DNA from: Streptomyces sp. CGMCC 4.7035
Lineage (GTDB): Bacteria; Actinomycetota; Actinomycetes; Streptomycetales; Streptomycetaceae
DNA length: 64,000 nt
Reading direction: 5' to 3'
NCBI RefSeq assembly: GCF_031583065.1
Contig: NZ_CP134053.1
Coordinates: 3,348,001-3,412,000, forward strand
The notes below the pieces were generated by a model. It had not been told where the DNA came from. It searched no databases and worked only from the letters and a program-made list of their open reading frames with translations. Made by a program: the position numbers and the translations under genes. The first letter of the stretch is position 1, and every line of letters begins with the position of its first letter. Positions 8,546 to 18,665 of this stretch are shown piece by piece.

Positions 8546-10387
8546 ATGACTGTCCTGACCACCGAGCCGGACGCGGTCCCCGCCGGCGAGGAGCCGCCGG
8601 ATACCGGCGAACGCCACCGCCTGACCGCGGTCACCGGCCTCGCCGCCCTGTCGCTGGACGCCATGGCGTCCGTGGCGTACGGCCCCGAGGCGATCGTGCT
8701 GGTGCTGGCCGCCGCCGGTGCGCACGGGCTGGGCTTCACGATGCCGGTGACGCTGGCCATCGCGGGCCTGCTGGCGGTGCTGGTCGCCTCATACCGGCAG
8801 GTGATCGCGGCCTTCCCGGACGGCGGCGGCTCCTACGCCGTCGCCAAGACCCACCTGGGGGCGCGCACGAGCCTGGTCGCGGCGGCCTCCCTGGTCCTGG
8901 ACTACGTCCTCAACGTCGCCGTCGCCGTCACGGCCGGCGTGGCCGCGCTGACCTCCGCCTTCCCGGCGCTCTACGACGACCGGCTGTGGCTGTGTCTCGC
9001 AGTACTGGCCCTGATCACGGGCGTCAACCTGCGCGGCATCGTGGAATCGGCCAAAGCGTTCATCGTGCCGACCATCGTCTTCGTCAGCTCGATCTTCGCC
9101 CTCATCGTCGTCGGACTGTTCCGCTCCCACCCGGTGAGCACGGCCACCGCGGCCGGGCACGCCTCGGTCCTCGCCGACAACGCCACCACCGTGGGCGCCC
9201 TGCTCCTGCTGAAAGCATTCGCCTCCGGTTGTGCCGCGCTCACGGGCGTGGAGGCCATCGCCAACGCCGTGCCCTCCTTCCGCCGCCCGCGCGTCAAGCG
9301 GGCCCAGCGGGCCGAGGTCGCGCTCGGCGCCGTACTCGGCCTGATGCTGATCGGCCTGTCGGTACTCATCGGCCGCTTCCACCTCCAGCCGGTCGAGGGC
9401 GTCACCGTCCTCGCCCAGCTCGCGGACGCCTCCCTCGGCCACAACTGGGCCTTCTACGTCATCCAGTTCGCGACGATGATCCTGCTCGCGCTGTCGGCCA
9501 ACACGTCCTTCGGCGGCCTGCCGGTGCTGCTCAAGCTGCTCGCCCGGGACAACTACGCTCCCCACGTCTTCGCCCTGAAGGCGGACCGGCAGGTGCACCG
9601 GCACGGGGTGCTGGCCCTGGCTGTGGTCTCGGCCGCGCTGCTGGTGTTCTCCGGCGGCGACACCAACACCCTGGTGCCGCTGTTCGCGATCGGTGTCTTC
9701 GTCGGCTTCACCATCGCGCAGGTCGGCATGGTCCGGCACTGGCGCCTGGAGCGGGGGCGGGGCTGGCGGGGCAAGGCGCTGCTCAACGGCTTCGGCGCCG
9801 TCCTCACCGGCGTGGCAACCATTGTCGTCACGGCATCGAAGTTCGAAGAAGGCGCGTGGCTGATCGTGATCGCCCTGCCGCTGCTCGTCGTCGCCTTCGA
9901 GGCCGTCCACCGCGCCTACGGCCGGATCGGCGAGCGGCTGGGCCTGGGCCGCATACCCGCGCCCCCGCACCGCGAGCGCTCGCTAGTGATCGTCCCCGTC
10001 TCGTCGATCTCCCGCCTCACCTCGGAGGCCCTGACGGCGGCTGCGTCCCTGGGCGACGAGGTCCGGGCGGTCACCGTCTGCTATCCCGACCCCGAGGACC
10101 GGGCCGCCCTGTACGCCCTGGAGCGTTCCTGGGCCGCATGGGACCCGGGTGTCCCTCTCGTAGGGCTCTCCTGCGGGCGGCGCAGTCTGGGCCGTCCCAT
10201 CGCCGCCTACGTCCGTGAGGTGGCCGCCACTGAGCCGGGCACCCGCGTCACCGTGCTGATCCCGGAGACGGAGCCGGAGCGGCTGTGGCAGCGGCTGCTG
10301 CAGAACCAGCGGGGCGCGGTCGTCGCGCACGCCGTGCGCCGGGAGACCGACGCGGTGATCTGCCGGCTTCGCTTCCGGCTGCTCTGA
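8546..10387 (+). CDS. kimA: KimA-type high-affinity K+ importer (APC superfamily)
   Basis: ATG 8546 follows AAGGAG. The 613-residue product aligns throughout, from memory, with Bacillus subtilis KimA (607 aa): an N-terminal TGLAALSLDAMASVAYGPE helix, YRQVIAAFPDGGGSYAVAK, KAFASGCAALTGVEAIANA, about 12 membrane segments to residue 470, then a cytoplasmic domain with a SLVIVPVSSISRLT start and the Arg-rich end typical of KimA. KimA is a proton-coupled K+ symporter at the cytoplasmic membrane. In many bacteria kimA is under a c-di-AMP riboswitch; I see none here, and instead KdpE box C lies upstream. Confidence 0.88.
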   Translation: MTVLTTEPDAVPAGEEPPDTGERHRLTAVTGLAALSLDAMASVAYGPEAIVLVLAAAGAHGLGFTMPVTLAIAGLLAVLVASYRQVIAAFPDGGGSYAVAKTHLGARTSLVAAASLVLDYVLNVAVAVTAGVAALTSAFPALYDDRLWLCLAVLALITGVNLRGIVESAKAFIVPTIVFVSSIFALIVVGLFRSHPVSTATAAGHASVLADNATTVGALLLLKAFASGCAALTGVEAIANAVPSFRRPRVKRAQRAEVALGAVLGLMLIGLSVLIGRFHLQPVEGVTVLAQLADASLGHNWAFYVIQFATMILLALSANTSFGGLPVLLKLLARDNYAPHVFALKADRQVHRHGVLALAVVSAALLVFSGGDTNTLVPLFAIGVFVGFTIAQVGMVRHWRLERGRGWRGKALLNGFGAVLTGVATIVVTASKFEEGAWLIVIALPLLVVAFEAVHRAYGRIGERLGLGRIPAPPHRERSLVIVPVSSISRLTSEALTAAASLGDEVRAVTVCYPDPEDRAALYALERSWAAWDPGVPLVGLSCGRRSLGRPIAAYVREVAATEPGTRVTVLIPETEPERLWQRLLQNQRGAVVAHAVRRETDAVICRLRFRLL

Positions 10388-10442
10388 GCCGGGACCTGCC
10401 GGCCGTTACGGCGGCCTTACTCGCTGGTATGGATCAAGGGCC

Positions 10443-10490
10443 GTAAGAGTCCCGTCAAAGCCGTGGGCGGCGCCGTAAGAGAGCCGTCAA
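10443..10490 (+). promoter_or_regulatory. Putative KdpE box D (kdp operon)
   Basis: GTAAG (10443), GTCAA (10454), GTAAG (10475) and GTCAA (10486) show the same 11-21-11 spacing. The two halves are near-copies: CCGTAAGAGTCCCGTCAA and CCGTAAGAGAGCCGTCAA. The box lies 77 bases before the first ORF of the kdp operon, as expected for the autoregulated kdp promoter. Confidence 0.65.
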
Positions 10491-10567
10491 CGGAGGACCC
10501 GATCCGGCCAAAGAGGCGCTTTCCTCTACTCGTCCGTCTTCATCGAACCTCACTCCAGGAGTTAGCG

Positions 10568-10651
10568 ATGGCCGATCTGGCCTTCGTCGTCACCGTGCTC
10601 GCGGGTTTCGCATTGGTGGCCCTCGTCGCCAAGGGGGTGACGAAGCTGTGA
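10568..10651 (+). CDS. 27-residue single-helix membrane peptide preceding kdpF
   Basis: The ATG at 10568 is preceded by CAGGAG. The product is one hydrophobic helix (LAFVVTVLAGFALVALVAKG) ending VTKL. Its stop overlaps the GTG of kdpF (GTGA), so the two are coupled. It is similar in size and character to KdpF, which stabilises KdpFABC by lying against KdpA, and may be a second small subunit. It could also simply be a leader ORF. Confidence 0.6.
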   Translation: MADLAFVVTVLAGFALVALVAKGVTKL

Positions 10652-10737
10652 CCGCCGAGAACATCGTCGGCCTGGTTGTGGCCGTCGCCCTGCTGGGCTA
10701 TCTCGTCCTCGCCCTGATCTTCCCGGAGAGGTTCTGA
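10648..10737 (+). CDS. kdpF: KdpF small subunit of K+-transporting ATPase
   Basis: The GTG at 10648 overlaps the preceding stop. The 29-residue product (start [18 protein letters not shown], end PERF) is a single membrane helix with the LxYLxxALxxPExF pattern typical of KdpF. It ends seven bases before kdpA, in the standard F-A-B-C order. Confidence 0.85.
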   Translation: MTAENIVGLVVAVALLGYLVLALIFPERF

Positions 10738-10744
10738 GACAGAC

Positions 10745-12409
10745 ATGGGTCCCGTACTCGCCGGCTTCCTCCAGCTGCTCGCCCTCATAGGAGCGCTGGC
10801 CCTCGCCTACATCCCCCTCGGCAACTACATGGCCAGGGTCTACTCCTCCGACAAGCACTGGCGTGTCGAGAAGTGGATCTACAAGGGCATCGGTGCCAAC
10901 CCGGACACGGAGATGCGCTGGCCCGCGTATCTGCGCGGAGTGCTCGCCTTCTCGGCGGTCAGCGTCCTCTTCCTCTACCTTCTGCAGCGCCTGCAGGGCA
11001 TCCTGCCCGGCTCGCTGAACTTCTCCTCGGTCAACCCGGCGCAGTCCTTCAACACGGCCGTGTCGTTCGTGACGAACACGAACTGGCAGTCGTACTACGG
11101 CGAGCAGACCATGGGGCACGTCGTGCAGACCGCCGGTCTGGCCGTGCAGAACTTCGTCTCGGCGGCCGTCGGCATCGCCGTCGCGGTGGCGCTGGTGCGC
11201 GGGTTCGCCCGGTCCCGTACGGGTGAGCTGGGCAACTTCTGGGCCGACCTGGTGCGCGGCACGATCCGCATCCTGGTCCCGGGCGCCGCCATCGCGGCGA
11301 TCGTCCTGGTCGCCTGCGGCGCGATCCAGAACTTCTCCGGCATCCATGAGGTCGGCCAGTTCATGGGCGGCTCGCAGCAGTGGAACGGCGGAGCGGTGGC
11401 CTCGCAGGAGGCCATCAAGGAGTTCGGCACCAACGGCGGCGGCTACTTCAACGCCAACTCCGCGCATCCCTTCGAGAACCCCACGCCCTTCACCAACCTG
11501 TTCGAGATCTTCCTGCTGCTGGTGATCCCGTTCGCCCTGACCCGCACCTTCGGTGTCATGGTCGGCTCGATCAAGCAGGGCTACGCGATCCTCGCCACGA
11601 TGTTCACCATCTGGCTGGGCTTCGTCGCGCTGATGATGTGGACCGAGTTCGCGCACCACGGCCCGGCGCTCCAGGCGGCGGGGGGTGCGATGGAGGGCAA
11701 GGAGGTCCGCTTCGGTGTCGGATCGTCGTCGATCTTCGCGGTGTCGACCACACTCACCTCGACCGGTGCGGTGGACTCGTTCCACTCCTCGTTCACCGGA
11801 CTCGGCGGCGGCATCACCATTCTGGGCATGCAGCTGGGCGAGATCGCGCCCGGTGGTACCGGTTCCGGCCTGTACGGCATGCTGATCATGGCGGTCATCG
11901 CGGTGTTCATCGCCGGTCTGATGGTCGGCCGTACGCCCGAGTACCTGGGCAAGAAGATCGGCACCCGCGAGATCAAGCTGGCGGCCTGCTACATCCTCAT
12001 CACCCCGGCACTGGTGCTGATCTTCACGGCTGCCTCCATGGCCCTGCCGACCCCGCCGAACTCCATGCTGAACTCCGGCGCGCACGGCTTCTCTGAGGTG
12101 CTCTATGCCTTCAGCTCCGCGGCCAACAACAACGGCTCGGCCTTCGCCGGTCTGAACGCGAACACCGACTGGTTCAACACCATGACCGGTCTGGCCATGC
12201 TGCTGGGGCGCTTCCTGCCGATGGTGTTTGTGCTGGCGCTGGCCGGCTCGCTCGCCGAGCAGAAGCCCGTCCCGGCCACGGCGGGCACCCTGCGCACCGA
12301 GAAGCCGCTGTTCACCGGCCTCCTGGTCGGCGCGATCCTGATCATCACCGGTCTGACCTACTTCCCGGCCCTGGCGCTGGGTCCGCTGGCCGAGGGGCTG
12401 GCGTCATGA
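10745..12409 (+). CDS. kdpA: KdpA, K+-selective channel subunit of KdpFABC
   Basis: The 554-residue product has the expected length and all four selectivity-filter regions of the superfamily-of-K+-transporters fold: [11 protein letters not shown], the [15 protein letters not shown] signature, the TSTGAVDS region and [10 protein letters not shown]. It has about ten membrane segments, and binds and conducts K+ in the pump. It lies just after kdpF, and its TGA overlaps the ATG of kdpB (ATGA at 12406). Confidence 0.97.
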   Translation: MGPVLAGFLQLLALIGALALAYIPLGNYMARVYSSDKHWRVEKWIYKGIGANPDTEMRWPAYLRGVLAFSAVSVLFLYLLQRLQGILPGSLNFSSVNPAQSFNTAVSFVTNTNWQSYYGEQTMGHVVQTAGLAVQNFVSAAVGIAVAVALVRGFARSRTGELGNFWADLVRGTIRILVPGAAIAAIVLVACGAIQNFSGIHEVGQFMGGSQQWNGGAVASQEAIKEFGTNGGGYFNANSAHPFENPTPFTNLFEIFLLLVIPFALTRTFGVMVGSIKQGYAILATMFTIWLGFVALMMWTEFAHHGPALQAAGGAMEGKEVRFGVGSSSIFAVSTTLTSTGAVDSFHSSFTGLGGGITILGMQLGEIAPGGTGSGLYGMLIMAVIAVFIAGLMVGRTPEYLGKKIGTREIKLAACYILITPALVLIFTAASMALPTPPNSMLNSGAHGFSEVLYAFSSAANNNGSAFAGLNANTDWFNTMTGLAMLLGRFLPMVFVLALAGSLAEQKPVPATAGTLRTEKPLFTGLLVGAILIITGLTYFPALALGPLAEGLAS

Positions 12410-14544
12410 CCACCTGTACAGAGAAGTCAGAGGACTCCATGTCCACAGCCACTCCGACCCGGGCGCCGCACAGCGACGTACCCACCGGGCACAAGCCCGC
12501 CGAGGGACGTGTCGGCGCGGGCCTCTTCGATCCCAAGCAGCTGCTCAAGTCGCTGCCGGACGCCTTCCGCAAGCTCGACCCGCGGGTGATGGTCAAGTCG
12601 CCCGTGATGTTCGTGGTGTGGATCGGCTCCGTGCTGACCACAGTGTTCTCCTTCAAGGACCCGGGCGACTGGTTCGGCTGGGCGATCAGCGCCTGGCTGT
12701 GGCTGACCGTGATCTTCGCCAACCTGGCGGAAGCGGTCGCCGAGGGCCGCGGCAAGGCGCAGGCCGACACCCTGCGCAAGGCCAAGACCGACACCGTGGC
12801 GCGCCGGCTGCTCACGGACGGTACGTCCGAGGAGCAGGTCCCGGGCACCGACCTGAAGATCGGCGACCTGGTCGTCTGCGAGGCCGGTGACATCATCCCC
12901 GGTGACGGTGACGTCATCGAGGGCGTCGCCTCGGTCGACGAGTCGGCCATCACCGGTGAGTCGGCGCCGGTCATCCGTGAGTCCGGCGGCGACCGTTCGG
13001 CGGTCACCGGCGGCACGAAGGTCCTCTCCGACCGCATCGTCATCAAGATCACGACGAAGCCGGGCGAGACCTTCATCGACCGGATGATCAACCTGGTCGA
13101 GGGCGCGGCCCGGCAGAAGACGCCCAATGAGATCGCCCTCAACATCCTGCTGGCCTCGCTGACGATCGTCTTCCTGCTGGCCGTGGCCACGCTGCCGCCG
13201 TTCGCCGACTACGCGGGCACTAAGCTCGGCATGGTCGTGCTGGTGGCACTGCTGGTCTGCCTCATCCCCACGACAATCGGTGCGCTGCTGTCCGCGATCG
13301 GCATCGCCGGCATGGACCGGCTGGTACAGCGCAACGTCCTCGCCATGTCGGGCCGTGCGGTCGAGGCCGCCGGTGACGTCTCCACGCTGCTGCTCGACAA
13401 GACCGGCACCATCACGCTCGGCAACCGTCAGGCGTCCGAGTTCGTGCCGGTGAGCGGCACCACCGAGGCCGAGGTGGCCGACTCCGCCCAGCTGTCGTCG
13501 CTGGCCGACGAGACTCCGGAGGGCCGCTCCATCGTCGTCCTGGCGAAGGAGAAGTACGGCCTGCGGGAGCGCCACCAGGGCGAGCTGGCCGGGGCCGAGT
13601 GGATCGCCTTCACCGCCCAGACCCGGATGTCGGGCGTGGACGTCGACGGGCGCAAGATCCGCAAGGGTGCGACCGGATCGGTCATCGCCTGGGTGAAGGA
13701 GGAGGGCGGCACCGTCGCGGACGACGCGGACACCCTCTCCAACGCCATCTCGCAGGCGGGCGGCACTCCGCTGCTGGTCGCCGTCAAGGACGACCGGGGT
13801 GCCCGCGTCCTGGGCGTCATCCACCTCAAGGACGTCGTCAAGGACGGCATGCGCGAGCGGTTCGACGAACTGCGCCGCATGGGCATCAAGACCGTCATGA
13901 TCACGGGTGACAACCCGCTGACGGCCAAGGCGATCGCCGAGGAGGCGGGCGTCGACGACTTCCTCGCGGAGGCCACTCCCGAGGACAAGATGGCGCTGAT
14001 CAAGCGGGAGCAGGCGGGCGGCAAGCTGGTCGCGATGACCGGTGACGGCACGAACGACGCGCCGGCCCTCGCCCAGGCGGACGTCGGGGTCGCGATGAAC
14101 ACGGGCACGTCGGCCGCCAAGGAGGCCGGCAACATGGTCGACCTCGACTCCAACCCGACCAAGCTGATCGAGATCGTCGAGATCGGCAAGCAGTTGCTGA
14201 TCACGCGCGGTGCGCTGACCACGTTCTCCATCGCCAACGACGTCGCGAAGTACTTCGCGATCATCCCGGCGCTGTTCGCGGCGGTCTATCCGGGCCTGGA
14301 CAAACTCAACATCATGGGCCTGTCCTCCCCGGACTCCGCGATCCTGTCCGCGGTCATCTTCAACGCGCTGATCATCATCGCCCTGGTGCCCCTGTCCCTG
14401 AAGGGCGTGCAGTACCGGCCGGTCAGCGCCGACAAGATGCTGCGGCGCAACCTCACGATCTACGGCATCGGCGGGTTGATCGCGCCGTTCATCGGCATCA
14501 AGCTCATCGACCTGCTCATCTCCCTCATCCCCGGAATCGGCTGA
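12406..14544 (+). CDS. kdpB: KdpB, catalytic P-type ATPase subunit
   Basis: The 712-residue product contains the TGESAP actuator loop (its serine is the known inhibitory phosphorylation site in E. coli KdpB), the phosphorylation motif DKTGTITLG with the aspartate near residue 331, the KGAT nucleotide-binding motif, [11 protein letters not shown] and the [11 protein letters not shown] hinge. It energises K+ import by KdpA. Two starts are possible: ATG 12406, coupled to kdpA, and ATG 12439 (MSTATPT), preceded by AGAGGA. I keep the coupled one. The N-terminal third closely resembles the partial gene at the left edge. Confidence 0.97.
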   Translation: MTTCTEKSEDSMSTATPTRAPHSDVPTGHKPAEGRVGAGLFDPKQLLKSLPDAFRKLDPRVMVKSPVMFVVWIGSVLTTVFSFKDPGDWFGWAISAWLWLTVIFANLAEAVAEGRGKAQADTLRKAKTDTVARRLLTDGTSEEQVPGTDLKIGDLVVCEAGDIIPGDGDVIEGVASVDESAITGESAPVIRESGGDRSAVTGGTKVLSDRIVIKITTKPGETFIDRMINLVEGAARQKTPNEIALNILLASLTIVFLLAVATLPPFADYAGTKLGMVVLVALLVCLIPTTIGALLSAIGIAGMDRLVQRNVLAMSGRAVEAAGDVSTLLLDKTGTITLGNRQASEFVPVSGTTEAEVADSAQLSSLADETPEGRSIVVLAKEKYGLRERHQGELAGAEWIAFTAQTRMSGVDVDGRKIRKGATGSVIAWVKEEGGTVADDADTLSNAISQAGGTPLLVAVKDDRGARVLGVIHLKDVVKDGMRERFDELRRMGIKTVMITGDNPLTAKAIAEEAGVDDFLAEATPEDKMALIKREQAGGKLVAMTGDGTNDAPALAQADVGVAMNTGTSAAKEAGNMVDLDSNPTKLIEIVEIGKQLLITRGALTTFSIANDVAKYFAIIPALFAAVYPGLDKLNIMGLSSPDSAILSAVIFNALIIIALVPLSLKGVQYRPVSADKMLRRNLTIYGIGGLIAPFIGIKLIDLLISLIPGIG

Positions 14545-14549
14545 TCGCC

Positions 14550-15218
14550 ATGAACAACTCCGTCACGAACACTGCCCGGCTGCTCTGGGCGGGACTGCGT
14601 GCCCTCCTCGTGCTGACCCTGGTGACCGGCGTCATCTACCCGCTCGTCGTCACGGGTGTGGCCCAGGCACTGTTCAACAACAAGGCGAACGGCTCCGAGG
14701 TCAAGGCGGACGGCAAAGTCGTCGGCTCGTCCCTGATCGGGCAGTCATACAACCTGCCGCTGAAGAAGGGGCAGCAGACCCCGGACCCCGACCTGAAGTG
14801 GTTCCAGGGCCGCCCGGCCAACGGGCTCGGCAGCAACAGCATGAACACCCAGTACAAGCTGCTGCTGTCCGGCGCGACCAACCTCTCCGCCGACAACAAG
14901 GACCTGATCCAGCAGGTCAAGGACGCCAAGGCGGCTGTCATCAAGGACAACTCGGTGCCCGGCTACACGGTCAAGGCATCCGCGGTCCCCGCCGACGCCG
15001 TCACGTCCTCCGCCTCCGGCCTGGATCCGAACATCTCCCCGGCCTACGCGCAGATCCAGGTCCACCGGATCGCAGCCAAGAACGGCCTCTCGGTCGCTCA
15101 GGTGGAGAAGCTGGTCAAGGACCACACGCAGGGCCGCACCCTCGGCTTCATGGGCGAGCCCCGGGTGAACGTCCTCGAACTCAACATCGCGCTCAAGGAC
15201 CTTGTGGCAAAGCACTGA
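14550..15218 (+). CDS. kdpC: KdpC subunit of KdpFABC
   Basis: The 222-residue product has one N-terminal membrane helix (LLVLTLVTGVIYPLVVTGVAQ) and an extracytoplasmic domain with GSSLIGQSY, WFQGRPA, and the ISPAYAQIQVHRIA and VNVLELNIAL motifs of KdpC. It assists K+ loading and complex stability. It lies five bases after kdpB. Confidence 0.96.
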   Translation: MNNSVTNTARLLWAGLRALLVLTLVTGVIYPLVVTGVAQALFNNKANGSEVKADGKVVGSSLIGQSYNLPLKKGQQTPDPDLKWFQGRPANGLGSNSMNTQYKLLLSGATNLSADNKDLIQQVKDAKAAVIKDNSVPGYTVKASAVPADAVTSSASGLDPNISPAYAQIQVHRIAAKNGLSVAQVEKLVKDHTQGRTLGFMGEPRVNVLELNIALKDLVAKH

Positions 15219-15354
15219 TGGGATTACGCGACATGCGCGGGAGTTGGCGGCCGGGAGCCATCCTGGATGATCCGTCAACTCCCGCTGCCATGACGTCGGT
15301 TGCCTCGCGTTTGGTGCCGCACAGCCCGACGCACGACAGGAAAGGCACGCACCC

Positions 15355-16038
15355 ATGACCAGGGTGTTGGTGGTGGAGGACGACCCGCAGCTCGTACGGG
15401 CCCTCGTGATCAACCTGCAGGCACGCAAGTACGGCGTCGACGCCGCGCCCGACGGGGCCACGGCCCTGCGGCTGGCCGCCGCCCGCCAGCCCGACGTGGT
15501 GATGCTGGACCTCGGTCTGCCCGACATGGACGGCATCGAGGTCATCAAGGCCCTGCGCGGCTGGACCCGGGTGCCGGTCCTGGTCCTGTCCGCGCGACAG
15601 GGGTCCGACGAGAAAGTCGCCGCGCTCGACGCGGGCGCCGACGACTACATCACCAAGCCGTTCAACATGAACGAACTCCTCGCCCGGCTGCGCGCCGCCG
15701 TCCGCCGCACCGAGGACACACCGCTCGTCCCGGAGACCACACTGGTCGAGACCGGGGACTTCAGCATCGACCTGTTCGCCAAGAAAGTCGTACGCGGCGG
15801 ACGGGACGTACGGCTGACTCCGACCGAATGGCACCTGCTGGAGATCCTGGTGACCAACCCGGGGCGGCTGATCACGCAGAAGCACCTTCTTCAGGAAGTC
15901 TGGGGAGTCTCACAGAGCAGCAAGACCAATTACCTGCGGGTCTACATGGCACAGCTGCGGCGCAAACTGGAGACGGACCCCGCCCACCCCCGCTATCTGA
16001 TCACCGAGCCCGGCATGGGCTACCGCTTCGAAGGATGA
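15355..16038 (+). CDS. kdpE: KdpE response regulator
   Basis: The 227-residue OmpR/PhoB-type regulator has acidic pocket ED at 8-10, phospho-acceptor Asp52 in MLDLGLPDMDG, the DDYITKPF lysine, and a C-terminal winged helix (LTPTEWHLLEIL; TNYLRVYMAQLRRKLE; GMGYRFEG). It activates kdp under K+ limitation. A 136-base gap separates it from kdpC and holds only a partial match to the box (GTCAA 15274, GTCGG 15295), so it may be read through from kdpFABC as well as from its own promoter. It is the only response regulator in view for three KdpD-type proteins. Confidence 0.95.
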   Translation: MTRVLVVEDDPQLVRALVINLQARKYGVDAAPDGATALRLAAARQPDVVMLDLGLPDMDGIEVIKALRGWTRVPVLVLSARQGSDEKVAALDAGADDYITKPFNMNELLARLRAAVRRTEDTPLVPETTLVETGDFSIDLFAKKVVRGGRDVRLTPTEWHLLEILVTNPGRLITQKHLLQEVWGVSQSSKTNYLRVYMAQLRRKLETDPAHPRYLITEPGMGYRFEG

Positions 16039-16039
16039 C

Positions 16040-18583
16040 ATGGCACGCGGAAAGCTCCGGATCTACCTCGGCGCGGCACCCGGCGTCGGCAAGACCTACG
16101 CCATGCTCTCCGAGGCCCACCGAAGGATCGAGCGGGGCACCGACTGCGTGGTGGGGTTCGTGGAACACCACCGCCGGCCGCGCACCGAGGTGATGCTGCA
16201 CGGCCTGGAGGAGATCCCGCGCAAGGAGATCGAATACCGGGGCAGCACCTTCACCGAGATGGACGTCGACGCCGTCCTGCGGCGCGCCCCCGCCGTCGCC
16301 CTCGTCGACGAACTCGCCCACACCAACATCCCCGGCTCCCGCAACACCAAGCGCTGGCAGGACGTCGAGGAACTGCTGGCAGCCGGGATCGACGTCGTCT
16401 CGACCGTCAACATCCAGCACCTGGAGTCGCTCGGCGACGTCGTCGAGTCCATCACCGGTGTACGGCAGCGGGAGACCGTGCCGGACGAAGTCGTACGCCG
16501 GGCCGACCAGATCGAGCTGGTCGACATGTCCCCACAGGCCCTGCGCCGCCGGATGGCGCACGGCAACATCTACAAACCGGACAAGGTCGACGCGGCCCTC
16601 TCCAACTACTTCCGGCCCGGAAACCTCACCGCCCTGCGGGAGCTGGCGCTGCTGTGGGTGGCCGACCGGGTCGACGCCTATCTGACCGAGTACCGCAGCG
16701 CGCACCACGTCTCGACCATCTGGGGCTCGCGTGAACGGATCGTGGTCGGCCTGACCGGAGGCCCCGAAGGCAGCACGCTCATCCGCCGGGCGGCGCGGCT
16801 GGCCGAGAAGGGCGCCGGTGGCGAGGTGCTGGCCGTCTACATCTCCCGCAGCGACGGCCTGACCGCCGCCTCACCGAAGGAACTCGCCGTCCAGCGCACC
16901 CTCGTGGAGGACCTGGGCGGCACCTTCCACCAGGTCGTCGGCGACGACATACCCGTCGCGCTCCTGGACTTCGCACGCGGGGTGAACGCCACCCAGATCG
17001 TCCTGGGGGTCTCCCGCCGCCGGAGCTGGCAGTACGTCTTCGGGCCCGGTGTGGGCGCCACGGTCGCCCGGGACTCCGGACTCGACCTCGACGTCCACCT
17101 CATCACGCACGACGAGGCGGGCAAGGGCCGCGGACTGCCGGTGGCACGCGGAGCACGCCTGGGACGGGCCCGGGTCGTCTGGGGCTGGCTCGTCGGAGTG
17201 CTCGGTCCCGTCCTCCTCACCTGGCTGCTCACCAGCGCCCTCCCGGACGTCGGCCTCGCCAACGACATGCTGCTGTTCCTCACCCTGACGGTGGCGGCGG
17301 CCCTGGTCGGCGGACTGCTGCCGGCGCTGGCGTCGGCGGTCGGGGGCTCCCTGCTGCTCAACTGGTACTTCACCCCACCCGTCCACACCCTGACCATCGC
17401 CGATCCGAAGAACATCGTCGCCATCGCCATCTTCGTCGGGGTCGCCGTCTCCGTGGCCTCGGTCGTCGACCTCGCCGCCCGGCGCACGCACCAGGCCGCC
17501 CGGTTGCGCGCCGAGTCCGAAATCCTGTCCTTCCTCGCGGGCAACGTGCTGCGCGGCGAGACCAGCCTGGAGGAGCTGCTGGAACGGGTGCGTGAGACCT
17601 TCGGCATGGAGTCGGCGGCGCTGCTGGAACGGGCCGGCGAGACCGATCCGTGGACCTGCGCGGGCAGCGTCGGCCCCCGGCCCTGCCAGCACCCCGACGA
17701 CGCGGACGTCGACGTGCCGGTCGGCGACCACATGTCCCTGGCACTGTCGGGGCGGGTGCTGCCAGCCGCCGACCGGCGGGTGCTCGCCGCCTTCGCCGCC
17801 CAGGCCGCCGTCGTACTGGACCGCCAGCGCCTGCTGCAGGAAGCCGACCAAGCCAAGGAACTCGCCGAGGGCAACCGCATCCGCACCGCGCTGCTCGCCG
17901 CCGTCAGCCACGACCTGCGCACCCCCCTGGCCGGGATCAAGGCGGCCGTCACGTCCCTGCGCTCCGACGACGTCGCCTGGTCCGAACAGGACCAGGCGGA
18001 GCTGCTGGAGGCCATCGAGGAGGGAGCGGACCGACTCGACCACCTAGTGGGCAACCTTCTGGACATGTCCCGGCTTCAGACCGGTACGGTCACCCCGATC
18101 ATCCGCGAGACCGACCTCGACGAGGTCGTCCCCATGGCCCTCGGCGGAGTGCCCGAGGACAGCGTGGAGCTGGACATCCCGGAGACACTGCCCATGGTGA
18201 ACGTGGACCGCGGGCTGCTGGAGAGGGCCGTCGCCAACGTCGTCGAGAACGCGGTCAAGTACAGCCCACCGGGGGAGAAGGTCCTGGTCTCGGCCAGCGC
18301 CATCGCGGACCGCGTCGAGGTACGGGTGGTCGACCGCGGCCCCGGTGTGCCCGACGACGCCAAGGACCGCATCTTCGAACCCTTCCAGCGCTACGGCGAC
18401 TCCCCGCGCGGCAACGGCGTCGGACTCGGCCTCGCCGTCGCCCGCGGCTTCGCTGAAGCCATGGGCGGCACCCTGAGTGCCGAGGACACCCCCGGCGGTG
18501 GCCTCACCATGGTGCTCAGCGTGCCGACGGCACCCCAGCGCCGGCCGGAACAGCCCGACCTGCCGGCCGCGGCCACCTCCTGA
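16040..18583 (+). CDS. kdpD: KdpD sensor histidine kinase (kdp operon copy)
   Basis: The gene starts one base after the kdpE stop. The 847-residue product has KdpD domain Walker A GAAPGVGKT (11-19), VDELAHTN, a universal-stress-like domain near 235-360, four DUF4118 helices, a GAF-like region, HisKA site VSHDLRTPL with His624, and HATPase motifs (NVVENAVKYS, DRGPGVP, GVGLGLAVARG). Placed with kdpE, it is the cognate kinase. It is very similar to the copy at 4401, with a longer insert before HisKA. Confidence 0.95.
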   Translation: MARGKLRIYLGAAPGVGKTYAMLSEAHRRIERGTDCVVGFVEHHRRPRTEVMLHGLEEIPRKEIEYRGSTFTEMDVDAVLRRAPAVALVDELAHTNIPGSRNTKRWQDVEELLAAGIDVVSTVNIQHLESLGDVVESITGVRQRETVPDEVVRRADQIELVDMSPQALRRRMAHGNIYKPDKVDAALSNYFRPGNLTALRELALLWVADRVDAYLTEYRSAHHVSTIWGSRERIVVGLTGGPEGSTLIRRAARLAEKGAGGEVLAVYISRSDGLTAASPKELAVQRTLVEDLGGTFHQVVGDDIPVALLDFARGVNATQIVLGVSRRRSWQYVFGPGVGATVARDSGLDLDVHLITHDEAGKGRGLPVARGARLGRARVVWGWLVGVLGPVLLTWLLTSALPDVGLANDMLLFLTLTVAAALVGGLLPALASAVGGSLLLNWYFTPPVHTLTIADPKNIVAIAIFVGVAVSVASVVDLAARRTHQAARLRAESEILSFLAGNVLRGETSLEELLERVRETFGMESAALLERAGETDPWTCAGSVGPRPCQHPDDADVDVPVGDHMSLALSGRVLPAADRRVLAAFAAQAAVVLDRQRLLQEADQAKELAEGNRIRTALLAAVSHDLRTPLAGIKAAVTSLRSDDVAWSEQDQAELLEAIEEGADRLDHLVGNLLDMSRLQTGTVTPIIRETDLDEVVPMALGGVPEDSVELDIPETLPMVNVDRGLLERAVANVVENAVKYSPPGEKVLVSASAIADRVEVRVVDRGPGVPDDAKDRIFEPFQRYGDSPRGNGVGLGLAVARGFAEAMGGTLSAEDTPGGGLTMVLSVPTAPQRRPEQPDLPAAATS

Positions 18584-18592
18584 CGGCGGGAG

Positions 18593-18613
18593 CCCGGGGG
18601 CTCAGCCTCCGGG
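18593..18613. terminator. Hairpin after kdpD
   Basis: An eight-pair stem CCCGGGGG/CCTCCGGG with loop CTCAG (one G-T pair) lies ten bases after kdpD. No T-run follows, as is usual in high-GC actinobacteria. Confidence 0.45.
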
Positions 18614-18665
18614 CGGCACGGTCTTCCGGCTGCGACCACCACAGGAGGAGTGGGGGTACGGGACC

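Noticed and set aside
15274..15299. Sixth KdpE-type box before kdpE
   Set aside because: Only the two inner half-sites match (21 bases apart); the outer two are absent.
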